From positions 534,325 through 598,324 of the forward strand of contig KL647291.1 of NCBI GenBank assembly GCA_000727475.1: a stretch of 64,000 bases of DNA. Direction: 5' to 3'. Positions 11,293-19,799 of this stretch are shown here, piece after piece. Position 1 is the first letter of the stretch, and every line of letters begins with the position of its first letter. This DNA comes from Sarcocystis neurona (Eukaryota > Apicomplexa > Conoidasida > Eucoccidiorida > Sarcocystidae). The notes beneath the pieces were generated by a model. The model ran no database searches. It saw only the letters and a list, made by a program, of their open reading frames with translations, and had not been told where the DNA came from. Position numbers and translations under genes: made by a program.

Positions 11293-14200
11293 GTATTTTT
11301 TAGACACACTTGTGCTGCGTACTGAACTATTCTTTGCGTGCCTCCGAGGCCGCTTGTGCACTTTCAGAAAGCAAAAATGTTCCTCCGAACCAGCATTCCA
11401 CGTACGCTACGGGAGAAGTGGTTCACGCATGTTTGTGGCTGCCGTGCAAGGCGCTTTACCCACTCCCCGCGAGGCACGAGATGTTAGCTCTTACCACCAC
11501 ACATTTGTCGGGTCGCTACTGTTCTCAAACGCCAGTTCTCGCCGACCAGATTCTGCCGTGGGTCTTTTGAAGTAGAATTATCTTTAATCGGAACAAACTC
11601 GGCAAAACGTGCATCTGGTACTCGTGTGTGAGTGACAACCAGGGCAGTGGCTTTGATTCTGCTGCGGATAAATTTCTCGCCACGAATTTAGATGTTTCGC
11701 ATCACCGTCCCGGGCGAGCACTGCAAGTACCTTGCCCTCCGGCGAATTATTTTTTCCCGTACATATGTTTGTTTACGCTCTTCAGACTTGTTTCAGGCAC
11801 GGCGGTACACGATGTCGAAGAATCTGATGAAGCCCGTTTCACAGTGGCGGCTCAGTGGAGTCAGCGTAACTGCTGTCTATTTTGTCTGGAATGACTAATT
11901 GTCTGCGCTCCGTCGTGTTATCTGCGTCTGCTTGTGGCGCAGTTGCGTGAACTGTACACGTGAGCTCTGCAGTTCTGTGCGACGCTGTCCTGTCGGTAGT
12001 CGTGTACTTGGTTTTTTTTTCCAAGCATACACCTGGGAACTCTGTGGCTGCTAAATTTTCGCCTGCTCGAACGGCAGGTGCACGAGTATTCGTAGAACGA
12101 GCAAGCGGCAGAGGATGTTGTGGCGTCAAGCAACACGTACGTCCAGAGTTCCCGTAGTTTCGGTGGGCTGCTGATACAGCTGTACACCGTGCCCGTGGCG
12201 AGACACTCTTCGCTGCTGCGTATCTGTTTGTGCGTAGTGGCACTCGAAGATACTTGTTTACGTGGGATTTTCAGCGCCGTAGTGTGTGTGTGTGTTGATA
12301 CGCGTGTTCAACATTATGCAGTAGCTGCCCACAACGCCCTCCACTTGTTGAGAATTCAGTGCCAGGGGTCGCATTAGGTGTTAAGCAGCGTTCATATGCC
12401 GTGACGCCCTCTAGGCGGGCGGGTAGCGACGATATTAGTGTCGAGGCAAGCGGCTGCGGATGACTGTACCTTTTACGTGTCTGCTGCAGTACTTGACGAG
12501 CGACTGGAAAATTGTAGACCTGCGGGTCGGGGCTACGCAGCGGCAAGAGAAGAAGAAAAATCGCCTGTTTCTGAACAGTTTGTGCTACTTGTTCGACGGT
12601 GTATACACCCAGAAAAGCACTCTTGGACGAAAAGCAGGTGTGTCTGCCGCCTTCAGCATACCCCAGGCGGAGCTGGAGGAAGGCTACGTTTCACAGTGCT
12701 TGCGCCTGGTGTGGACCTTACCGCAGCAGACACTGCGGGAATATATATCAGCTGCACTCGCGCGCGCAACTGCATAAACAGACACACTCCTACACATTCG
12801 TAAATGGAGACGAAGGATATAACTAGGATCCTCAGAAGGCGTGGTGTCTCAGCCAGTAGGCACGGCGCTTGCGTATTCGGACTGCATCTCAGGTGGACGC
12901 GGGGCGATGCAGAAGAAGGAGGATGCATATTTACCTCTGTGCTCCACACACGCGTTAATCGCTGGTGTGCCTGCGTAGTGCAAGTTTCGCGTAGACATAC
13001 ACGTTAGTGTCAACTCTGAAGCCACCTACTTCCATACATCCACTTATGTATGTCAGAGTTTCGAGTGTCCTAGAGTGCAAGCATCGACCTCGCCTGACCC
13101 CGTGTCTATGTCGACTTAGTTGGGATGGCCCGGAATAGTGACCTTCGACGTATTTGCCGAGGCGGGCAGAAAAAGTGAGGGGGACAAAAGCCGAGAGAGA
13201 CAAATTCACGGCGACGGGCTGGAAAACATGACGCGGAAGAGAAGTTTCGAGTTCGGGAAAAAGAATTTCGCTTTTTTGTACGAGGAGATCGAACAGAACT
13301 GTAGTAGAAACGTATGTGTGTGTATACCTGGTACGGTGGCAGCGCCTGAACCAAAGCTCCTACTTTGCCGCGTTCCACTGCGTTGAAAAAGCGCTGTGGA
13401 CATGCAAACGAGTGGTATCCGCGCTAACACGTGCCGCACGGGTTTCAGACGGCATACGGGTGCATATGTGTGTGCTGAAATGGGTCACTGCAAGACGCGT
13501 ATTAATGACCGTGTATTTGAATATGTATGCACAGAGCAGTAGATCTCCGTAGCCGGTGTGCACGTCTGTGTACGCGCTATCTGAGTGGGTTTCTGTGGAC
13601 CTCTGTGCGTGCCGGTTGGACCACCGCGTTTACTCGTAGTGTATTTACGTACTCGGTCTACCAAATAATGGTACATTACTCGTAGTGTGTTTACGTACTG
13701 GATCTACCAAATAATGAGGTGCGCTGGTTTCTGCGTGCCGCATCTGGGCGTGGTGCGTGAGCGGCCTTTCGAGTTGTAGAACTCAGTCGCTTGTCTTTTT
13801 TGCGTGCGCTGCATGTGCACTGCAGCCCCCGCGCCACTGCAAGTGTCTCGACATTGTTGTCGCCGCACGTACGGAGAGCACCAAAGCCTCGCACCTAATG
13901 TGTGCTTGTGTACACCTGCTTGAAGTCCTTCTTCAGAGGATGGCGCTTGGCGGAGAATCACACAGAGAGCGTCCGTTCGAACATTTGTTTGGTTGTGCGT
14001 CTCGCTATGCCGCAGGCTTGGGGCTCTTCTGCGAGCGACCTGAAGGCTTCCGAAAGGGGCAGATTATTACGGAATTTGTTGGCTGGTTGGTGGATCGCGA
14101 GCAGGCGGAGTCATACCGTAAGCAGCGCGCTGCTTCGCACATTGTAGCCGTGCAGGTAAGCTCTTCCTTGTGGAGGAACTTTTGTAATAACCTGCACGCG

Positions 14201-17200
14201 ACTGGTCGTAGGGGCGCCGCATGGTTCTTTTTTATCTCTTTTGTGGCGTCATTATAATGCCGGTGCGACGACCCTCCTAAACCGAATTAAGAGAAGGTGT
14301 AGCCCAGGAACTGCGAACCTGCAGGAGCTGGTGCGTAGGTCGGGGTATTCAGAGCCCTACACATGTGACGACGCACACGTTTTCGCTGCGACGTTAAAAT
14401 TTGTTCTGCTTTTTCACTCAGAAAGGCTTTCTGTACATCGACGGAGCGAAAGAGCCTACATACGGCATGGGAGGGGGCAGCTTTGCCAACGACGGAAGCG
14501 AATTCCTAGGAGGACCAGGCAACAACGCTCATTTCTATCACTGGTATGTCATCGCGTTCTTTCTATTTCTGCATGTCGGTCAACGGGAAACTTCAGGGTT
14601 GCAGCTCACCCATTGCTGTCGTGAATAAATTACATATGTCTACGCGTCCAAGTTGCAAACCGGTACACACAATCCTGCGGGTCAGGTCTTCGGTAGCAGC
14701 AGCAGCGCTCCCTGTTCGAAGTGCCGGTGTTGTGCTGAGGGAGGCACTTGCTTCCGGCATTTCGCACTCCGTCGTTTTCTGCTGCGTGTTGTCACCGGTT
14801 ATGAGAGCGTGCCGCGCCTCAGTAGTGATCGTCCTGCTGGTGGTACTGCCGGTGCCTCTCGCCTGCCGCTGCTGTTGGCTGCAGCCTTGATGACGAACTG
14901 GGACGGACGCTTCTGCACTCCGTCGTTTCTGCTGCGTGTTGTCGCCGGTTGTGAGCGTGCCGCGCTTGATTAGTGATCTTCCTGCTGGTGCTACTGCCGA
15001 TGCCTTTCCCCTGCCGCTGCTGCTGGCTGCAGGTTCGATGACGAACTGGGACGGACGCGAGTGTTCATTCGTGCAACAGCAGATATCAGGAGTGGACAGG
15101 AAATTTTCGTCCCATACGAACGGACTTACTGGGTGGATAACTTCGAGGAACAGGCAAGTGCATCCGGGGTTGTAACCAACCGGCTCGGGGATTCAGAAAA
15201 GCTGTGGTTTCTCGTGGGACCTGTCCTCAGGCGTCACTCGACCCGATAAAGCGGCCTCCCTTTCCCTTTGTGTGTGGTTTTTCTCGTTTATGAAGTGTAC
15301 TGTGTCGTGGGCGGCACGCTCTGCACACACAGTATAGCCCCCGTCTATTCTGCTTAGACAGGTTCGGAAAATAGTCCTCTTCCAACAAAATATTTTGGCG
15401 TTGCAGCAAGGTGTGTCACATGTCCCGGAGGATACAGCCATCTACCAAACGCCTAGGTATCGCATCCTCTCTGCTTTCCGCTCTGTTGTTTCCATGTGAG
15501 ACAACCTCTCTGTGTGGTGCTGGGTTAGCCAAAAGAGGAAATTCTGTCTGTTGCATATAGTACATCTGTGCTCTCGGAGTTCTCCAGAACTGTTACATCT
15601 TCGCCATTTGGCGCGTCGTGAATGAATTTTAATTAGTACATTCGTCCGGGCGTGGTTTCCTCGTTCCTGCTGAGAAGACCGAGGCGGCATCTCGGTTTCT
15701 GTGTGTGTCTCTTTCTTAGTAGGGTTCCACCGCTAAAAATTTCATTAAACACCTTGGATTTGCCTAGAGGAGAAAAGCCGTGCACAAACGCCTCGTGCTC
15801 CACTCACTCGACTCATCCTTGTGTAAAATGATGAGAGTGCATGTCTGAATTCGCAGTGTTGTAACTCTTGTGCTCTGCGTCGAGAAAAACACGGCAATGC
15901 AGAAAAGAGCGGAAGGAATTTTTTTCTTTCGTGATCGGATAAATCGACGTGTCTTTGTTACCAGACATTATCTTTGCCGCTTTAATGACGATGACGTCGG
16001 GATGCCCCGCTCTAAATTTGAGCGTATGTCTGCCGGGGAGCCTAACTCACTCGTGCGTGAACTCCTGAGAGCTTTAAGGCGACAGAGTAATAAGAGATCA
16101 TTTTTGTTGGCGGTGGTGAGTTGCACTGGCAATCCGACTTGTAGACGATACCGACCGACGCCAAAAACATCAGTTCAGACGAGCCAGGACGCTGTTGTAT
16201 GTGTGAACTGGTATTTATTTGAACGTGACGGACTTTTTTCCACGTGAATGTTCACCTGTTCTGTAGACGTGTTTCTGTGCTTGTGGCAGAGAGCGCAGCG
16301 ATTCACTCTCCAGGTGTGAGCTGCGGCGTGTGCGCAGGCGGAGAACTGCCCGGAACCTTTTCGAAAGAAGAAGCTTGAACAGCTCCGCAAGAAAATACGT
16401 CACGTGGAGGAGTTGCACAAGAGCAGGCTAGCAGCCAACAAACAAAAAGCTTCTTCTTCCGCCGCAGCAACAGTGAGCCATGCGGCCCGCACTTCCGCGA
16501 ATCAAAGAGCTTTGCAGCAGAGGGAGGAGGGGCGTCAGCTGCGGGAGAAAAATAATAGACCGCGCATCAATCTGAAGCGACCGCTCAGTGCATACATGCT
16601 TTTTTCGAAGGAAAGACGGAGAGAACTCTTACTGCAGCACTACCGACCAGCTGAGCAACAGGTTCAGCTGCAAGTGTCTTCAGCGGCACCAGGGGGAGAC
16701 GCAGGCGCTTATTCGGTGTTGTCCCCTAACGAAAAACAGGCCCCTCCGTTGCAGCCGGTGAAAACTCAGCGACACGAGAAACCGCCCACGAAAGACGAGG
16801 ACACGCCGCCGGCGTTAACGTTGGAGGGGCGGCGGCTCGCAGCGTGCGCGGGAACAGCTAATTCTCCACGAGGTAGTGAACTAGAGGAAGGAAGAAGACG
16901 ATTGCGAAGCCGGAAGCTCATCGACAGCTCAGTTGCCGGAAGTGCCGGGGGCGTGGATGCATGTGACCCGCAGGGTGTGGCCTACGCTGTAGTTCAGCAA
17001 CCGGAAAGAGCGGGAATAAGGGAAGAAGGCATGGACACTAGCGCTCTTCACACTCGTGACAGTGCTGCTGCCGGTACCGCTGCTGATGCTGCTGGTGGTT
17101 TCGCAGTCTCTGTGAGGGGCGGGAAGGAAGAAGCGGGAGTGCAAACGAGGCGACGCAGCAATCGACTGAGCCAGGGCGCAGCACCGTCTGCTTGCTTAGA

Positions 17201-19382
17201 GAATGCTGCTGCGGATGAGACTTTGAGCCTAAGCGCGGAGGCTGAGCGAGCAGCAGCAGCAGCACCAACGGGAGCGACACGAAGAAGTAGCGGGGAACTG
17301 GCGAGTGGAAAGCCAGTACGCACGCTAACGGGTGGCGGCACGACGGCAAAGTGGGGAGAAGACGGGAAAGGAACAAGTGAGACAGTGGAAGGGCGAAGAA
17401 GATCTCCCCGGTGGCTGCAGGCCAGCAATCGAGGCCAGTTACCTGCAGCCGCAGCTGGATTGTTAGCCGAGAAAAACGCGACAAGGAGAAACGATGTGCA
17501 AAACAGCGGGACGGGGGAAGACTTTGTTGGCAGGCTTCGGACCTTGGGAACAAAAGCGCGTGAAGCGAACGAAGAGGGGCATCACTCCAACAGGAACATG
17601 GGCATTGTCGATTCCACGCAGTCGGACTACGCGATTGAAAACCGGAAAACTCCACGTGCACTTTCGACGGGGGAGGCCACGTCCAAAACTTGTCCTCTCT
17701 TCACCGCCGCCCCTTGTTGCCAGAAAAGAAAACGCAGCGCTGCAGATGAAGAGAACACGAGGACTGCTGCTGCGGAGGCTTGTACACACGTCGCCGCAGC
17801 GGCCCGTCAGTCACCGAATGCACCGGCGCCAGTAGGACCCAAGGCTGAAGCCATTCTAGAGCAGGAAGCACGAAGCGACGACGAGGTCGAACTTGTGGAT
17901 GAACAGCCTGGTGCATCTAAGTCCCGAGGAGGGGCGGAGGAAGCTCCTCAGGCGGATGCAGTGGCAGTAGACAGGAAGAATGCTGTTCTGCAGCACTTCG
18001 CGTCTGTGATACGTAGAGTTGCAGGCGAGTGGAGCGCGATGCCAGCGCTGGAGCGCCGTCGGTGGGAACGGTTAGCAGCGAAGCAACGCGAACGATACGT
18101 GCTGTTGCGGCAGAGATATACTCCCAAGCAGCCGCGACGCAACACCAAACAGCGTAGTCGCTGCACAAGGAAAAAGCCATTGCCTCACAAGACGAAGACA
18201 GTTCTGCATACCCAGAAGAGAAAGGGCGTGAAACTAACCGGTACGGCCGAAGGACTTTCTGTTCCTGCGAAGGCAGTGCAAAGCACGGCTGCCCCACAAA
18301 AAGCACTGGCAGCGAACTCTGCTGTTGCTGCAGCTGGTGGGACAACCAGAGGAAGTTCTGTAGCACCAGAAGGAGCGGCGGCCGCTGAGCCGAAAGAAGC
18401 CGAGCGTAACACGAGAGCAAGCGCATCGTACAGGTCCGCGGTAGTAACACGAATGGAACTGCAGGCTTCGGAATTCAACGACCACTCTGTAGGAGGAAAA
18501 GAAGGCGATGCAGAGCAAACAGGGGCTTCAAAGGAAGCGAAGTGGCGTCCGATGGGGAGAAAGAGCTGCGTCACACGAGCTGCAAAGCGTGCAGCCGAAG
18601 GTGCAACAGAAAGAAGTTTGTGTAATGTGTCTCAGAAACACACCGTGCGCCACGAGCAGGCGCAGGCTGAGCAGCTGCAGGAAGAACAGCGCAAGCAGCC
18701 GCAGCAACCCCGTGACGCGCGGCACACTGGGGAGGGCCGACACCACTGTCATACGACGCACGCGCAGCAGCCCAAGCGGAGCAGGCGTCACGTAGATATG
18801 GCAGAAACATCCGCGAGGAGTAAGAAGGCAACGCCTGACAGCGTGAGTCAGCAGAAGCCGATGTTGTCCTTCTCGAGCTGGAGTTTCATCAGCAGACTGA
18901 GCTCGTGCTCCACGACGCGCAGTAGCAGCAGCCGCAACAGCAGCCGTGGAAGTCGCGGCCACACGAATACTGACACCAGCCGCAACTGCCAAGTACCACA
19001 CAAAAGAAATAACCTTTCACTGAGTACAGGTGACAGAGCTGACGCTTGCGTGCAAGTCGACAGCGTCCGGCGAATGCGAGAGGGGCAACAGGATGCGATC
19101 GACGCTGAGCGGCAAGGTGCCATGCGGTCCCGACAGCACCAGCGCGAGCAAAAGTCGGAGCAGAGCAAAAGCCTACAGGGTCTTCCAGCGATGCGGCAGC
19201 AACGGCAGTCACAGAGAGGAAGACGTCAGCAACGAGAGAGTGGGGAGAGACCGCAGAGCGGTCCTCGAAAGGAATTTGTCCCGGTGTGTTCAGGAGAGCA
19301 GCGCGCCAGAGGGAAGAGACGGCGATCGTGGTCGCCTTCATGCGCCACGCGTGCCGACCGTGCGTTTTCAGCTACATCATAG
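9655..19382 (+). CDS. SET-domain protein with an HMG box split by a large insertion (multi-exon model)
   Basis: Proposed exons are 9655-11292, a middle exon from 12490, 13120-13311, 13937-14155, 14422-14543, 15033-15153, 15903-16115 and 16338-19382. Apart from the 14543/15033 junction (phase 2, completing a Trp codon) the joins I could check are phase 0. The product would be a nuclear histone or protein lysine methyltransferase with a DNA-bending HMG module. The SET domain lies in 13937-15153. The HMG box lies in the last exon. That exon has no ATG upstream of the first HMG helix, so it must be spliced to something upstream, which favours one fused gene. The alternative is two genes, with an HMG gene starting at ATG 16002. 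The first ATG of the long exon is 9655; another ATG at 9513 is in a different frame and would need a splice. The link between the N-terminal exon and the SET exons is inferred from phase and strand only. Confidence 0.5.
12490..12774 (+). CDS. Candidate middle exon (3' end unsettled)
   Basis: The acceptor tctgctgcag precedes 12490 and opens a phase-0 frame (YLTSDWKIVDLRVGATQR, then NRLFLNSLCYLFDG) that stays open to a stop at 12775-12777. The start phase matches the donor at 11293. A donor is needed before the stop: AGCAG|GTGTGT near 12640 has the best sequence but the wrong phase for the next exon, and CTG|GTGTGG near 12708 has the right phase but is weak. An unseen exon may lie between. The domain is not recognised. 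Confidence 0.35.
13120..13311 (+). CDS. Exon preceding the SET domain
   Basis: An in-frame TAG at 13117-13119 doubles as the acceptor (tcgacttag), and 64 codons follow to a donor AAC|GTATGT at 13312, phase 0 at both ends. The peptide is charged and coding-like (GLENMTRKRSFEFGKKNF, then YEEIEQN). It joins the SET exon at 13937 in phase 0. It probably forms the region just N-terminal to SET; no named pre-SET Cys cluster is visible. Confidence 0.5.
13631..13714. repeat. 46-bp tandem duplication inside an intron
   Basis: The unit starting tactcgtagtgt at 13631 recurs at 13677. Both copies end ctaccaaataatg. It sits in the intron between the exons ending at 13311 and starting at 13937. Confidence 0.8.
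13937..14155 (+). CDS. SET domain exon 1
   Basis: The acceptor ccttcttcag precedes 13937, and the donor GTGCAG|GTAAGC is at 14156; phase 0 at both ends. It codes the first SET strand set: GCASRYAAGLGLFCERPEGF corresponds to the usual G-x-G cofactor-binding start, followed by KGQIITEFVGWLVDREQAE, matching the 'kGeiI.eY.Ge.i...ea' motif of SET proteins. An ATG at 13940 could start a shorter protein, but the upstream exon joins in phase, so an internal exon is preferred. Confidence 0.75.
14422..14543 (+). CDS. SET domain exon 2
   Basis: The acceptor tttttcactcag precedes 14422; the donor TG|GTATGT is at 14544, phase 2. It codes KGFLYIDGAKEPTYGMGGGS, then FANDGSEF and GNNAHFYHW. These match the SET-I region and the N-H-S-like pseudoknot segment; here the Asn of FAND and NNAHF take the place of the classical NHSC-PN motif, a variant known from protist and plant SET proteins. 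The cofactor-binding Asn is therefore plausibly retained. Confidence 0.75.
14761..15059. repeat. 150-bp tandem duplication spanning intron end and exon start
   Basis: Copy 1 is 14761-14910 and copy 2 is 14911-15059, with roughly 85-90 percent identity by eye. The unit holds the polypyrimidine tract, the 3' splice site ggctgcag and the first 27 bases of the following SET exon. Copy 2 supplies the real acceptor (exon from 15033). Copy 1 keeps an equivalent AG at 14883-14884 followed by codons for LDDELGRT, making a decoy exon start. Confidence 0.85.
15033..15153 (+). CDS. SET domain exon 3 (C-terminal part)
   Basis: The first base completes the Trp codon split by the previous intron. It codes FDDELGRTRVFIRATADIRS then GQEIFVPYERTYW, the end of a SET domain: 'rv.i.A.rdI..GeEl..dY...Yw'. 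The Tyr of VPYERTYW is the candidate catalytic Tyr. The exon ends CAG followed by GCAAGT, the consensus of a GC-AG intron; the other frame reading simply runs on to a stop at 15247. Confidence 0.75.
15154..15159 (+). other. Non-canonical GC splice donor
   Basis: CAG|GCAAGT directly follows the SET domain and matches the consensus for the minor GC-AG class. No GT donor lies nearby in a suitable place. Using it keeps phase 0 and joins either to 15903 (preceded by aatgcag) or directly to 16338. Confidence 0.55.
15903..16115 (+). CDS. Candidate linker exon between SET and HMG regions
   Basis: The acceptor caatgcag precedes 15903 and the donor GTG|GTGAGT is at 16116, phase 0 at both ends (71 codons). 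The peptide contains RRVFVTRHYLCRFNDDDVG and MPRSKFERMSAGEPNSLVRE with a helical tail. It could instead be the start of a separate HMG gene, using ATG 16002. No domain is recognised. Confidence 0.4.
16338..19382 (+). CDS. Large exon with HMG box split by a 445-residue insertion
   Basis: The acceptor gtgtgcgcag precedes 16338. A basic coiled segment (RKKKLEQLRKKIRHVEELHK) comes first. Then 16572-16643 codes the first half of an HMG box, with LKRPLSAYMLFSKERRREL matching the conserved 'pKRPlsAYmlFs' start and helix 1. The second half, HFASVIRRVAGEWSAMP followed by ERRRWERLAAKQRERY, lies at 17979-18119 and matches helices 2 and 3. The 1,335 bp between them code low-complexity, charged, Ala/Arg/Glu-rich sequence without a stop or obvious intron. 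After the box come basic and Gln-rich tails of about 420 residues. The exon stops at 19380-19382. It likely acts in the nucleus on DNA or chromatin. Confidence 0.7.
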   Translation, partial: AENCPEPFRKKKLEQLRKKIRHVEELHKSRLAANKQKASSSAAATVSHAARTSANQRALQQREEGRQLREKNNRPRINLKRPLSAYMLFSKERRRELLLQHYRPAEQQVQLQVSSAAPGGDAGAYSVLSPNEKQAPPLQPVKTQRHEKPPTKDEDTPPALTLEGRRLAACAGTANSPRGSELEEGRRRLRSRKLIDSSVAGSAGGVDACDPQGVAYAVVQQPERAGIREEGMDTSALHTRDSAAAGTAADAAGGFAVSVRGGKEEAGVQTRRRSNRLSQGAAPSACLENAAADETLSLSAEAERAAAAAPTGATRRSSGELASGKPVRTLTGGGTTAKWGEDGKGTSETVEGRRRSPRWLQASNRGQLPAAAAGLLAEKNATRRNDVQNSGTGEDFVGRLRTLGTKAREANEEGHHSNRNMGIVDSTQSDYAIENRKTPRALSTGEATSKTCPLFTAAPCCQKRKRSAADEENTRTAAAEACTHVAAAARQSPNAPAPVGPKAEAILEQEARSDDEVELVDEQPGASKSRGGAEEAPQADAVAVDRKNAVLQHFASVIRRVAGEWSAMPALERRRWERLAAKQRERYVLLRQRYTPKQPRRNTKQRSRCTRKKPLPHKTKTVLHTQKRKGVKLTGTAEGLSVPAKAVQSTAAPQKALAANSAVAAAGGTTRGSSVAPEGAAAAEPKEAERNTRASASYRSAVVTRMELQASEFNDHSVGGKEGDAEQTGASKEAKWRPMGRKSCVTRAAKRAAEGATERSLCNVSQKHTVRHEQAQAEQLQEEQRKQPQQPRDARHTGEGRHHCHTTHAQQPKRSRRHVDMAETSARSKKATPDSVSQQKPMLSFSSWSFISRLSSCSTTRSSSSRNSSRGSRGHTNTDTSRNCQVPHKRNNLSLSTGDRADACVQVDSVRRMREGQQDAIDAERQGAMRSRQHQREQKSEQSKSLQGLPAMRQQRQSQRGRRQQRESGERPQSGPRKEFVPVCSGEQRARGKRRRSWSPSCATRADRAFSATS

Positions 19383-19701
19383 AACGTTTCTAAGAAGTGG
19401 AGGTGTTGTCACATTTGTGATTCCAACGGCAGCGGACAACTCCCTCAGTTTCGGTGGTTATGGGGATATGTTCACATCCCTTGACAGCGACACTGAGAAT
19501 GTAAATGGGCAGGGCGATACCGTCGACAGACGCGTCTGCAGTGCCTACACTACGTGGCGCGCTGGCAGTATCATCGAGCAGGGTTTCATGTTTGGTATAA
19601 GTAACCGAAAGAGGGACATCACAGGCGACTGCAGCAGAAGGCAGTGGCACAGACAGCAGAAGCATTCGGCCCTCTTGCAGCCAGAAGAGCGCATGAAATA
19701 A
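19371..19701 (+). CDS. Alternative 3' exon of the SET/HMG gene
   Basis: If CCG|GTGTGT at 19284 is a donor and cgttttcag before 19371 the acceptor (an 87-bp intron, phase 0), translation moves to another frame and continues about 110 codons to a TAA at 19699-19701. The peptide there has balanced composition (GGVVTFVIPTAADNSLSFGG, then DMFTSLDSDTEN). Without this splice the protein ends at 19382. RNA evidence would decide. Confidence 0.3.
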
Positions 19702-19799
19702 TAGGTGTGGCGGCGACTACGAGGGAGGCTGTGATAGCACACGCACAACCCTCTGGACTGCACTACGTTAGAGCTTTTCGTGCTTGATTGTGCGCCAGG

